Notes: generated from the letters alone by a model not told the origin. Counted from the first letter of the stretch, positions 23,701-34,025 are shown. The stretch: DNA of 64,000 nt from Mesostigma viride (GCA_009746045.1 RPFO01000154.1:1045667-1109666), one strand, 5' to 3'. Program-made: numbers and translations.

Positions 23701-26690
23701 CCCGCCCGCCCGCCCGCCCGCCCGCCCGCCCGCCCGCCCGCCCACCCGCCCACCCGCCCGCCCACCCACGCACCCACCCACCCACCCACCCACCCACCCA
23801 CCCACCCACCCACCCACCCACCCACCCACCCACCCACCCACCCACCCACCCACCCACCCACCCACCCACCCACCCACCCACCCACCCACCCACCCACCCA
23901 CCCACCCACGCACGCACGCACCCACGATTTCTAGATGCTGGTTGCTGCCCACTCCTTGGGCTCCATGCTTAACTCTCCGTTAATGAGCTGTACTTCACGT
24001 CAATGAGCTCAACTACCCGGTAATAAGCTCAACTACCCGTTCCACCCACCCACCCACCCGCCCGCCCGCCCGCCCGAGCAGCCAACCAACCAACCAACCG
24101 ACCAACCAACCAACCAACCAACCAACCAATTAACCAATTAACCAACCACCAACCAACCAACCGACCAACCAACCAACCAACCAACCAACCAACCAACCAA
24201 CCAACCAACCAACCAACCAACCAACCAACCAACCAACCAACCAACCAACCAACCAACCAACCAACCAACCAACCAACCAACCAACCAACCAACCAACCAA
24301 CCAACCAACCAACCAACCAACCAACCAACCAGCCAACCAACCACGCACCCACAATTTCTAGATGCTGGTTGCTGCCCACTCCTTGGGCTCCATGCTCAAC
24401 TGCCCGTTAATAAGCTCGACGTCACGTTAATAAGCTCAACTACCCGTTAAAGCGATCTGTGGGAGATGAGGGGAACCTGGGATGTACGTTATTAGCGGTT
24501 TGTGGGAACAGGTATTTAGGACAACAGCGATGTGGTCCGCGGGTGACCCTGCGCGTGGACTTGCGAGCCAAGTGACCCACGCCCCACAGGCCTCCTCCCC
24601 GACGTACCGTTCACACACTACACACATGCACATGCACACGCCCGCGCACACACATACATTCACATCTGCGTTGCGCGGTTATGCAGAATGCGTCCTTTGG
24701 CCTGCCCGCCGGAAACACAGCGTTCCCGGGCTTTTCGTCCCCCTGCCCCCCGTATTCGAGCATTTCGTTTCAGGGCAGTGTTGTAGCGTGCCTGACCCGG
24801 GCTGTTCTGACCTGCCCCCCACCCCCTTGATTGCCATAATCCTTGCTGTTGCCCTTGCCCTGCCGTCCCCCATTCCTCTCGGGTTTTACCCCCCAATGCC
24901 CCTAACCCCCACCCACCAATGCCCCCACCCACCAATGCCCCCACCCACCCACCCAACCCCAGGCTGTCTCCCCGCAGCCCCGACGGGACGGATACCAGTG
25001 CGTCCCACGTGGCCACCGAGCGCAAGCTGCGCGCGGGGCTCAAGGTCATGTCAGGCCTGGCCTCTGCGTCGCGCGATGAGGCCGCCGAGGCCAAGTCCCG
25101 GCTGCACCAGGTGAGTGTGCTCCGGGGGGGGGGGAGGGGTATTGAGCCGGTGGGGCTTTCATTGGGGGGCTTTTGGTAGAGGGCTTGCATTGTGGGTTTG
25201 GCAGTTGTAAGGCTTATGTTGGGGGTTGTATTTGTGTGTTGGGGGGCTGCATCAAGGAGGCTCTATGCTGGGGGAATTTCTTGTGCGTATGCGCATGCCA
25301 GTGGTCGCATGTCTCCATGCCAGGCCCCAAGGTGGAGGCGTAAGTTAACTTCTATGTTCTCGATAGTCATGCCCGCGTGTTTTTTTTTGTTGGGCTGTGT
25401 GTCTGCACACCGCGTCCACGTGCCCTTGTCCGCGGTTGCCCCAATGTGGAGGCATCGTTGGCTTAGCCGAATTGTTGATACTCCATGCCCCTGTGAGGCT
25501 CCATGCCTCCATACACCTGGGCATGGAGTATCAACCACTCGACGATGCTCATAGTACGCGGCACGCTCGCACGAGGAGGCGTAGCTAGTGAGTAGCTATC
25601 GTTGAGTTGTCCAACGGGTTTCATGTGCCTTTGGACACCCCACGCCTGCCCTCGCATGCATCCTCGTGGGCACTGGTCGCCACGCCCGCAGGTGGAGGCA
25701 GAGCTGGCCAGCAAGAGCAAGGCGCTGAACCTGGCGCGCGCGCGCCTGCGGGACATGGAGGATCGCATGGAGGAGCTCGAGGCCATGGCGCTCTGCCGCA
25801 TGTGCTTCTCGGTCAAGCGGGACACACTGCTGGTGCCCTGCCTGCACATGCTCTACTGCCAGGTGAGGCCTGCCGTGCTTATACTAGAGCGTCTGTCGTT
25901 TTGGAGTTGATGTAGGGCCTGTGGTTGGTGGGGTACATGGCTGTGTGACAGTTGCCCTGCCTGTACGTGCTCTGCTGCCAGGTGAGGCCTGCCTTTTTTA
26001 TAAGTGCCTTGTTTGGAGTTAACACAGGAATGACAAAGTAAAACTTGTGGTTGGTGGGGCGCATAGCTGCGCCGCTCGTGCTCTGCCTGCACATGCTCTA
26101 CTGCCAGGTCAGGCGTGTCTTGTTTAAGAGCTAGGTGCTAACAAAGGTGGTTGAATGAGGCACAGTTAGTAGAATCACTAGAGTTTGCTCAGTTGCGCCT
26201 ACCTGCACATGCTCAACTACTGTACCAGGTGATGCTTCTGATAACGATACTAGTCTCCCAGGTGTTGTGCATCAAACCGGAAACTAACTTTCAATGCTTA
26301 CTATTTCCTTGCTGTTGACCTAGTTGGCCCTGGGCTTGTATCAAGGAGAGCGGGGCTTGTATGTTCACGCAGAACACTTGTTGCTGGTCACCCAGACTCT
26401 TGAGCGACCGCGCACTGTTTTTCTTTCTCCTGCGTCGTATGATTAAATCTGGAGTCCAAGCACGTGAAGGAATGCCTTTCGAAACTGTGGTTGTATATGC
26501 TTACGCTTGGTTGTAAAATGCTGTGGCCTCTAACTGACTAGACTCCCCCAATCCCACTTGGCTTGTGTGCCTATTGCCCATCCCTCTGGTGCAGGAGTGT
26601 GTTCGCACCCATGCAAGCTCTGGAGGGACCAAGTGCCCCACATGTCGCACTACGATTGCACGCATTGTGACATGCGCACCGGAAGGCTAG
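17751..26690 (+). CDS. Large disordered C3HC4 RING-finger protein, 5' end unresolved
   Basis: Exons 17751-21405, 22610-22712, 23261-23362, 24978-25110, 25692-25862 and 26595-26690 join in matching phases (1, 2, 2, 0, 0) at GT-AG sites and give about 1415 residues plus an unfound N-terminus. The first exon is Ser/Gly/Pro-rich with five DLSAFSVP repeats (about 18090, 18245, 18530, 18640, 18795). The central exons encode charged helices ([29 protein letters not shown]) that should form a coiled coil. The C-terminus is a RING: CRMC, then PCLHMLYCQ in exon 5, and ECV and CPTC in the last exon, so Zn ligands 1-5 and 6-8 are split by the last intron. The likely role is an E3 ubiquitin ligase; substrate unknown. 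A TGTAA lies about 45 bases after the stop. No kinesin motor or other catalytic domain was seen. Confidence 0.75.
18085..18820 (+). repeat. Five DLSAFSVP protein repeats
   Basis: Within the first exon of the RING gene the octapeptide DLSAFSVP occurs five times, preceded by V, I, Y, V or P and usually followed by R, P or L. The linkers, 30-100 residues each, share no other similarity. A looser sixth copy (VQLSKFKAA) is at about 19058. The constancy against variable linkers suggests selection for a binding motif. Confidence 0.85.
21511..21655. repeat. 32-bp tandem repeat after exon end
   Basis: Four copies of a unit with core GAATTATAGGTAAACTTCAG, the last diverged. It begins about 100 bases into the intron following the exon that ends at 21405. 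Confidence 0.9.
22610..22712 (+). other. RING gene internal exon
   Basis: A short exon between a long C-tract acceptor (GGCAACAG) and a consensus GTGAGT donor. Read in phase it gives a stop-free, Ala/Arg-rich stretch ([17 protein letters not shown]) that joins the flanking exons in frame. The call rests on splice signals and phase, not homology. Confidence 0.65.
23261..23362 (+). other. RING gene internal exon
   Basis: Bounded by a TCTTCCTCAG acceptor and a GTGAGT donor. Encodes [18 protein letters not shown] and onward in the only frame that fits both neighbours. It lies just before the long CCCA-type repeat arrays, which fill the next intron. Confidence 0.65.
23447..23925. repeat. (CCCA)/(CCCG)n tetranucleotide array
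   Basis: Begins with CCCACATA units, turns into pure CCCA, then CCCG, then CCCA again up to about 23920. Located in the RING-gene intron 23363-24977. It generates long Thr-His-Pro-Pro and Gly-Trp-Val-Gly frames that I consider non-coding. Confidence 0.97.
23926..24448. repeat. Duplicated 100-bp flank around a (CCAA)n array
   Basis: A unique segment starting TTTCTAGATGCTGGTTGCTG occurs at about 23929 and again at about 24354. Each copy follows a tetranucleotide array, CCCA before the first and CCAA (about 24080-24340) before the second. Each ends with repeated TTAATAAGCTCAACTACCCG-like units. Confidence 0.9.
25476..25540. repeat. 17-bp inverted repeat (hairpin)
   Basis: GTTGATACTCCATGCCC and its exact complement are separated by about 28 bases, giving a strong potential hairpin. 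It is in the RING-gene intron 25111-25691. I see no sign of a gene around it. Confidence 0.7.
25836..26235 (+). repeat. Tandem copies of RING exon end and splice donor
   Basis: The exon end CTGCACATGCTCTACTGCC plus its AGGTGAGG donor (25863) is repeated in diverged form with donors at about 25982, 26108 and 26229, spacing 119-126 bases. Downstream parts of the units (GTGGTTGGTGGGG) are repeated too, so whole 120-bp segments were duplicated. Confidence 0.85.
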
Positions 26691-27230
26691 AGTTTATGTA
26701 TGCTTCCATTAGTAATTTTTGCATTCTTTCATTTTTGTAATTTTTATCTTTACTGATTCCAATGAATTACCGACTTTAAACGTTTGGCTGCCTTGTTTCA
26801 GTTCAGGCCTTGATGCACTCTGGCGAATTCAATATAAGTGAGGCAACTATTCCTGGCCCGCATGGCGTTCCAGTATTCGTTAATTAAACACGTGCTCCCA
26901 TTGGGGAGTCACGGAGCATCAGAGTGCTTTTAATCGCTGAGTGTACGAAGCGGGGAGGGGGGCAGAGACCCCCCCATATACCTCACGCCACAGGGTGCAT
27001 GTACAATCGGATCGACCCGTCGAAACTAACGATCCGGCATATCCCCTGTGGGTGCAATATGATCGATATCAACCCACGTGTGAGCAGTACGTTGTTATGG
27101 AGACGCCGGCCAGCTACATGCAGTGCTAGGCGAGACACATAGCTAGCTAGGTGTTCCAGTATAGCCCCGGGATCTATTTTATAATTGAGCCCTGTATGCG
27201 TGGACGCATGGCGCGTGGGCGCAACTCCAT
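26691..27230. other. 3' flank of RING gene with a family B motif
   Basis: No gene recognised. TGTAA near 26736 is the likely poly(A) signal of the RING gene. A family B motif (GTGCTCCCATTGGGGAGTCA) is at about 26891. Confidence 0.5.
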
Positions 27231-27540
27231 GACCACCGCCGCTGGTGGAGCAACCCCGCCCTACCCCAGATCATCAAGTGTGACCTCTTCAAGGTCGTCA
27301 TTCTGACGATCCGATCCTGACCTACGGCGCCGAGACCTGGACACTGACGCAGGAGCTGGAGCAACGACTCGACGGCAACGTCACCAAGATGCTGCGCAAG
27401 GCCCTTAACATCCCCTTTGGTTTGCACATTAGTAATGAGGATTTGTACGCTGATTTGCCCTATGTTTCCCACATTCTTAGGCACAGGCGCCTGGGCCTAG
27501 CCGGGCACCTGGCCCGCACATGGAGTCATGGATCAGGTAG
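27230..27540 (+). pseudogene. Non-LTR retrotransposon fragment (post-RT region)
   Basis: In broken frames it encodes TYGAETWTLTQELEQRL, NVTKMLRKALNIP, NEDLYADLPYVS and HRRLGLAGHLAR, the sequence that follows the reverse transcriptase thumb in many LINEs. The related copy at 49920-50060 keeps the same motif. No full ORF remains. Confidence 0.75.
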
Positions 27541-27871
27541 ACACATCAGATAGACTACCATAGTGGCTGAAATCACATTGCGAATAAATAATTTTTCGAG
27601 GTTTTTTCTGCATGGTTTTGACACTTAGCGGGGAAAGTTCAGCCCGGGTTAGGTAAACTTCAAGCCCGGGAGCTTGTTTATATTAGGGCACCTAGTTCAG
27701 TGTCTGACTTGGATTCTAACCTATCAAGTACATTAATTACCCACCAAGCGCAGTTCCTATCTGACAATTAAGTGAGTACCAGTATGACATAAGGCCCTAA
27801 TCTTAATTAATAGGGCCCCTAATCAGTGCTAATAGGGCCTAGAATTCAAAATTGAATGCGTTCTCAATCTG

Positions 27872-27915
27872 GCGCGACGCGGCGCGGCGCGGCGCGGCGC
27901 GGCAAGCGCGGCGCT
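27872..27915. repeat. (GGCGC)n short array
   Basis: About six GGCGC units in otherwise AT-rich intergenic DNA. Confidence 0.8.
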
Positions 27916-28429
27916 CCACTTCATCTAGCTGCGCCGCGGCCTGCAGCCAGAAACAGGTGTAAGCGCCTCCCGGTTTTCATACTTTACGGGGTAAATTGAA
28001 GTATTATTTTAGCACTTTTCGGGGGGTCATTCGAAAAGATTTATTCGCAATGTGATTTCAGCCACTACGGTAGCTGGCACCAAGCCCGCCCAGCCTGGGC
28101 GATATGTCCTCACCTGGCGTGCTTGCCCCAGGCCGCGCGCGGCAGGGCCGCCACGGTCCGCGCACTTTTCGTGATAGACTCGGCATGGACATGTGCTACA
28201 CTAGACGTGACGGGCTCACACCCGGGCAGCCTCCTGGTTTGTCTGTTATATATGGAGGCAGATGGTACGCGCAAGGGTAGATTGCAAGTAGTGATGAAGG
28301 AGACCACCCCAAAGTCTATGGGGGCTCCGCGTGTGATTGCCGCGTACGTATGACATTCATAGCGATTCGGGCCCGCGGTGCCCACAACCCTGTAACTAGG
28401 ATCTAGATAGCTTACACCATCCATTCCAT

Positions 28430-28650
28430 CCTTGACGACGACTTGACCCTGGCGCAGCAACAACGGCGACGGGAGCAATGGCCGACCTACCTGAGTCCAG
28501 CTCCGGCAGACCAAGGCGGGGCAGCCGGTGTAATGGAAGGGGGCGGCCATCTACGTCGGCCACAAGCCCTGGCATGCGACCCCCGCGGCCCCAGCGACTC
28601 CAGACGCCCCAGCTTAGGGGAATACAGCAGTAGCAGTGTAGAATAGCTAG
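28430..28650 (+). pseudogene. LINE ORF1-like fragment
   Basis: Encodes LTLAQQQRRREQWPTYL followed by a Gly-rich stretch. The same peptide appears at 30400-30560 (plus) and 50660-50830 (minus), so this is a dispersed family. It resembles the basic C-terminal part of LINE ORF1-type proteins; the family name is inference. Confidence 0.55.
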
Positions 28651-28719
28651 ATAGACCGTGGCCATGTACATGTACGCCTCCTACAGCCGCATTATACCAG
28701 CTGATTCCCGAGCATTATT

Positions 28720-29570
28720 TAGCCATGTACATGTGTGCCTATGATGTGCCACACTGCAGACGATGGCCCTAGCTTTATTTAGTTTTGCTGTGCCCATGCA
28801 GAGAGCATATACCAGTAGTGTAGATTAGTAAGGCTTAGCCTAGCATGTGGCCCACGCGCATGTGCGCCCATAATGGCCCCCATGGATGATGCCTTCAACA
28901 TTTAGCCATGCTTTGTCTATAATGGGACCCCCATGGATGCTGCATTAAGAATTTAGCCATGCTATGCCATGCAGAGAGATGCTCTCTGTCGAGAAGCCAT
29001 GCCCTAGCTCTTGTATAGCCATGATGATCTTCCTCCCTCACAGGCATGCTCCCCCCTTACCCGGGCATAGCGTGATAGACCATGAGGGTGCAGGTGCCCT
29101 GGTGCACCTAGTAGAGCAGGGGTAGCTTACATTCCCACCCTTGCATGAAGTAGCCTAGAATGTATTAAAAGCCATATGCCCCTTCTCAGGGCTATGTGCT
29201 ACATCTACTCCCAACGGAGTGATTAATTAATTAATTAATTATCAACATCACTCCGTTGGGAGTAGATGTAGCACATAGCCCTGAGAAGGGGCATATGGCT
29301 TTTAATACATTCTAGGCGACTTCATGCAGGGGTGGGAATGTAAGCTACCCCTGCTCTAGGTGCACCAGGGCACCCGCACCCTCATGGTCTATCACGCTAT
29401 GCCCGGGTAAGGGGGGAGCATGCCTGTGAGGGGGAAGATCATCATGGCTATACAAAAACTAGAGCGTGGCATCTCAGCAGAGAGCAGCTCTCTGCATGGG
29501 CACAGCATTACTAAATAAAACTAGGCATCGTCTGGAGTGGGGCTCATCATAGGCACACATGTACATGATT
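28720..29570. mobile_element. Large palindromic element, family A
   Basis: Two arms of about 245 bases (28975-29222 and 29248-29500) are near-perfect inverted repeats around a TTAATTAA-rich spacer. The inner ends carry ACTCCGTTGGGAGTAGATGT. Outer parts (28722-28806 and 29470-29570) are also inverted but rearranged. No protein is encoded, so it behaves like a foldback or MITE-type element. Confidence 0.8.
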
Positions 29571-29599
29571 ACATAAAGCGCGTGGCTTAGCTGGAACGG

Positions 29600-29820
29600 A
29601 GTGATGTTGATAATTAATGCAGATAATTAATGCAGAGAGCTAGGCTCTCTGCTGAGATGCCGGCCACGCTCTAGGCTTTTGTATAGCCATAATGATCTTC
29701 CCTCCGGCTCCCCATGACGCAGAATTAGGGTTACTATATTTGTTGCCCGCATTAATTAATTAATTAATTAATTAATTAATTAGGAACATGACTCCGTTGG
29801 GAGTATCTGTAGCACATAGC
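29600..29820. mobile_element. Partial family A element
   Basis: Contains AATTAATGCAGAGAGC, the GTATAGCC block and an (ATTA)n run followed by ACTCCGTTGGGAGTATCTGT near 29791. It is a truncated relative of the adjacent palindrome. Confidence 0.6.
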
Positions 29821-29824
29821 CCAT

Positions 29825-30793
29825 TAGCCCTTGACTCACCTTTCCACCACCGTCGCCTCCACCTCCACTGCCATTTCCGCCTCCACCGACTGCCGACATC
29901 AAAAAAGCCCAGCTCCTCGACCTCGACCAACGCCTTCAAGCCACCGCCACCGCCCTTGAGAGCTTGCATGATGACACCGGCCGCCGCCCTCACTGCCCAG
30001 GCGGTGAAGGACATCGCCGCCCAGCCGGCCCCTGCTGGCCCGGCCGGCGATGCTCCCTCCACCACCTCCACCACCTCCACTGGTCATCGCGGCACAACTC
30101 AAGCAACAAGCCCTCGACCTTCGCGAGGAGGCCGACATCACCAAGCGCAGCCACAATGTCATCGTCAAGCACTTTGACCAGCCGGCAGGTGAGACCTCCA
30201 CGAGCCTTTTCGAGGCATTTAAGCACGCCAGTTTTGCCCCCATGCAACTCACCATGGTGAGCTGCGGATGTCGGCTGTCCGCGCCTCCCCCGCGCGGGGG
30301 GTAAGGCTGGCCCGGCACCCGTGCTCCTCACCGTGCTCCACATGGCGGACAAGCTGGCGCGCCGCAAGAAGCTCTCGGAGACTCGCTTCACGCTGGACGA
30401 CAACTTGACCCTGGCCCAGCAACAGCGGCGACGCGAGCTATGGCCGACCTACCTTCAGCTCCGGCAGAGCGCAGGGGGGAAGCCGGTATACTGGATCGAG
30501 GGGGGCGGTCATCTGGACACGTTGACCACAAGCCCTGGCAGGCACCTCCTGCCACCTCAGACTAGGGAATATATACCTCTGCCTTCTTCAAGGAGTGTTG
30601 CGTCGGCTCCGGGAGGACCGGCTAGCTGGACCTGGAGGGCCAGCGGGCCCCATGGTCGGCGCGGACCTGGACGTCATATTGGCGTCAGCGCTTGTCGGTG
30701 GCGCTGACTCGGGCCATGGCTGACATCATGCTCCGCCGTACGCGGGCTGATTTTGCGGTGCAGCAGGGCTATTAGGTTCCTCCCGTTAGGAGT
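29825..30793 (+). pseudogene. LINE ORF1-like remnant, target of the LTR element
   Basis: Broken frames encode a Ser/Pro/Ala-rich start, a helical part (LKQQALDLREEADITKRSHN), then MADKLARRKKLSETRFTLDD and LTLAQQQRRRELWPTYLQLR. The 3' part (DIMLRRTRADF) recurs at 43975-44210 on the other strand. The Ty3/gypsy element inserted at its right end. Confidence 0.6.
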
Positions 30794-30798
30794 TTCCA
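30794..30798. repeat. Target site duplication, left copy
   Basis: TTCCA immediately before the 5' LTR; the same five bases follow the 3' LTR at 43329-43333. A 5-bp duplication is typical of Ty3/gypsy integrases. Confidence 0.92.
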
Positions 30799-31376
30799 TG
30801 TTACGTCGCGTAACAATTCGTTGTATAGTTACGGACGTAAATTAGGTCCTTTACCTCGGCTGTTATTAGGTTTACGTGCAGTTCTAGCTGGGACATGATT
30901 GTCCCCGTAACAGTACTGTGGTATATTGGGTGCCTTTGGGCGCCGCGCCGCGTACTTTATTAGTGGTCCTTATCCTTTTGTAGAATGTAGTGGACCGGCG
31001 TGCATCTGTGCACCTGCCGGTGTTTCTGTGTCTCGGCAGGCGAGGGCCAGGTCGGCCCGAGCCTGTTGGACCGTTGGTGACCATTTATGCACGTTCCACT
31101 CCGTGTGTGGGCACTCGGCGTGTGTTAAATGAATTAACACATATAGGCTTGGGTCACGGCAGTGTAGTTGTGTTTCCTTCCTCTTTTCCTGGAGTAAACG
31201 GGTTTGGTTAAATGGCCCGGCTATGGCATATTATAGTAGCACATATGTCAATGCATTGAGATCTGGATCGTCTCGTTCGTCTTTCGCTAGGGGTTTAAAT
31301 AGAGGCGGCCTTACTAGTCTAGGTAGTATCAGAAGAGGTAGAGGTAGAGGTGGCGGCCGAGGCTTGCGGCGTAACA
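30799..31376 (+). repeat. 5' LTR
   Basis: 578 bases, starting TGTTACGTCGCGTAACA and ending GGCTTGCGGCGTAACA. It matches the 3' LTR base for base except for three indels of 2, 1 and 4 bases; I found no substitutions. It contains the ATG of the first element ORF at 31223. Confidence 0.96.
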
Positions 31377-31921
31377 ATGGACTCGGAGGTAGTTTAGATA
31401 GAGAGCGAGACGACGATCCTTTGCAACATACGTCATTGAATCAACCCTTCCGCGGCTGGGAAAATGAAGACGACACCTACTTGACAGGTAATGGGCGGGT
31501 CGCCTGCGAGCTGGGGGGGTAGTGCTGCCCGATTCGGGACACGCCCTGCCTAGAAGTTAGACCTGCTCAAAGCGGATGAACTCCTCACGTAGCTAGTCCC
31601 TTTTCCTTTTCCTCGTTTTGTTTTCTTGAGACATGTGGCCTACCGTCGTAGATAGGTGATGGTTTTGGTTCTACGTTAGAGAGACGACTAGCGTCTCGTA
31701 GATTACACTTTTCTGCATTCTTGCCTGCGTTGTATTTAGACGACCCATCGCCAGACGCAGAATTCTTGAAACCGGATACTTACGACCACCCGACCTGGCG
31801 CTGGAAACCTCGTCCCTGCGTGCGTCGTCAATCTGGTTCGGTTTCAGACACCCGAGATAAGTCGCCTTCCCCTCGTTCTCCTTATTTGACTACTCAAGAC
31901 CTACCAGGTGCGTTAACATGA
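31223..31921 (+). CDS. LTR-initiated Arg/Gly-rich ORF, spliced
   Basis: The ATG at 31223 lies inside the 5' LTR. Exon 1 (31223-31487) starts MAYYSSTYVNALRSG and contains an [10 protein letters not shown] tract, typical of RNA-binding tails. A GTAATG donor at 31488 and a TGTATTTAG acceptor at 31739 join in phase 1 to exon 2 (31740-31921), which encodes DDPSPDAEFLKPDTYD and a Ser/Arg-rich end. The TGA stop (31919) overlaps the ATG of the next ORF (31918) as ATGA. The product is about 148 residues. I know no homologue; the splicing is inferred from signals and phase. Confidence 0.55.
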
Positions 31922-34025
31922 GCCAGCGACGTCCTTTTCCTGCTCCTTCTCATTCGACTAGTAATAATAGTTTAGCGAAGTATTACGTTGTTATTACCCC
32001 TCAATGGGCATCCATTTTCTTATCGTGGGCCGATGCTAGGAAGTTCGTTCAGTCACGTGCTTATAACGTCTCCAAATATAAGAAGTTTATGTCCTTTGAA
32101 GAAGCTCAGACCTACCTCTTAACCCCTCATTGGTCTTGCAGCCGATTTTCCGCCAAAAATCGACTTGCAGCCGATGCATCGGCTGCTCCGCGGGGGACCA
32201 AATTGCGCGAAAACTATTGAGAATTAGGAAACGTTTAGCTGAGAAGATTGAAAGTTTATAATTTTCCTCACAGCATGGTACTAGGGTTCGCATACTTCTG
32301 ACAAAGTTATAGAGGTGTTCTGGCCGGTCAAAGTACAAGGGGTCAGGGTACTTTTTCACGTAAAACGTGCATTCCGGAAAACGACGACCTGGCCATGGCG
32401 GCTTGCGCCCACGCATGGCATTTACGTTTGCGTTCGAATTTTCTGGCCAAACTTAGGGAATTGATTTTATACGTCCTAAAGATGCTACAGGCCAATTTTT
32501 GGTTCGCGGGAATGCCATTTGATAGGTGTCGGCAGCGTTCTTGCTGGAAAAAACTGCGATCAGGCCGGACGATAGAAACGTTGACAGCAATACCTTTACG
32601 GCGTATTTTAAAGGATATATTGGTTTCTTTGTACTTATTATGATACATAGTAGTCATAAACGTGCAAGGGTGGCAAGAAATCGCCGAATCTAGCGACCAT
32701 GCTGCACAACTTTGGTGTGCCGAAATGCGCCATTTTGCGGCCACCGCCTGGGCCAAGGTAACGCCATCCATGCCTGGTAAAGCTCAAGCATCGTTTTCCT
32801 ATCGATGTTTGACATTTATATATATGTTCTAGCTTGTGTAGCACATTCTTTTTGCATTATTCATGCTCTTTCTTGACCCTGGCCTGGCCCCTTTCTAAAA
32901 CACCCTTCTTAGATGCTTCCCTCAGTCAGTTGACCTGCCACAGTGTGATGGTGATAAGTTTTAGATGCTGTATGGGTTTGAATACCTCCATATATGTTTG
33001 TTATACATTTCCCATACACATATTGCATGATTGTGAGGCAGTTGGCTGGTCTCTGTGGCATCATCAAGCACGTAACTGGTGAGTAAAAGCTTCCCATTGA
33101 CAGCATGTGCCACCAGGTGTGCTGGCCATCACCTGGCAAGCTATAGCAGCTTAGGCCTAGTTTATCCTTGCTAGGGCAGGCTGAAATAGGCTCAACGTCA
33201 CTAGTTTGTTGGTGGCTGCCTCCTATAATGTATGCCTTGCGTAGGGTATCCGTACCACGTTACCTACGTGCATGGACAAGCTGGCACCTGCACATAGGTG
33301 CCATGTAAGGGCAGTGTGATGATGCAGTTATGTTTCCCCATCATTGTGGAAGGGAAATGTATTGTATGGCATGGTTGGGGGCCATATTAGTAGGTATTAG
33401 TAGGTAGTATGCCCACCCCTACCCCCTTGGTTGCTTTTTACCAACGGTACCCCTATGGGCTGTACTGGGTGTAACTGCTGGTATACCCACCCAAATGATG
33501 ACCCCAATGGCTCAAACTGTTCAGCAACTAATTGTTTATCATCCCTGAAGTGGTAGGTGCCTAGGTCTTATAACATAATTCAAAATGCACATTCTACCAA
33601 AAATGAAAACGCGCGTCTCGACCCCCCTAACTTTGGCGGTAGTTTTCTATGGCCTACCCTGCAGATATGTTAGGTTGTGATAGCTCACCCCGAAGGGCAA
33701 CTCATGGACATGCTTGACCCCCAAGGACAGCCCTTGGATGTTGGTAGGTTGGGTGTGGGGTGGTTTGCAAATTTAGCATTTTGCAGCCGATTTTTCGGCT
33801 TTAAATGGGACCAATGAGGGGTTAAAGCATAGTGAATCAGATTTGGGTCTCCATTCTCGTCCTTCTCCTCATGCTCGTCCTGCAGTAGACAGTCTTGTTT
33901 TTGTTACACCACCTCCATCTCCTCCTTCGTCTCCCCCTAAACGGGCTGCATCCTCATCTAGCTTAGATACGCCTCTCACCTTAGAGTTCGGCTCCCTATC
34001 CATTACTGTTGCTAAAAAGGATTGA
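31918..34025 (+). pseudogene. Element ORF with RNase H1-N/viroplasmin-like domain, interrupted by a transposon
   Basis: The first part (31918-32121) encodes KYYVVITPQWASIFLSW and then KYKKFMSFEEAQTYL. This spacing of YYVV, SW, K-F and A-x-x-Y/L is that of the small Cauli_VI / RNase H1 N-terminal hybrid-binding fold. The frame is cut at a TTAA by the nested element and resumes at about 33825 in the same phase, reading to a stop at 34025 through a Ser/Pro-rich tail. Without the insert the protein would be about 134 residues. The domain presumably binds RNA/DNA hybrids, and it is separate from the RNase H in pol. Confidence 0.7.
32119..33825. mobile_element. piggyBac-like non-autonomous transposon nested in the LTR element
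   Basis: A 1.7-kb insert with TTAA on both sides (32119-32122 and 33822-33825) and 13-base terminal inverted repeats CCCCTCATTGGTC. TTAA duplications with CCC-starting ends are the hallmark of the piggyBac superfamily. Removing the insert with one TTAA restores the host ORF exactly. Just inside each end is a CAGCCGATTTT-type repeat. No transposase is recognisable in it. Confidence 0.85.

Noticed and set aside
23257-23972. Long Thr-His-Pro-Pro and Gly-Trp-Val-Gly open frames on both strands
   Set aside because: They are translations of CCCA/CCCG tetranucleotide arrays; every frame of such repeats is open, and no other coding signal is present.
24029-24379. Gly-Trp-Leu-Val repeat frame on the minus strand
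   Set aside because: Product of the (CCAA)n array only.
17751-26690. Kinesin with C-terminal RING
   Set aside because: The RING and coiled coil resemble plant RING kinesins, but no motor domain motif (P-loop GQTGSGKT type) was found in the window.
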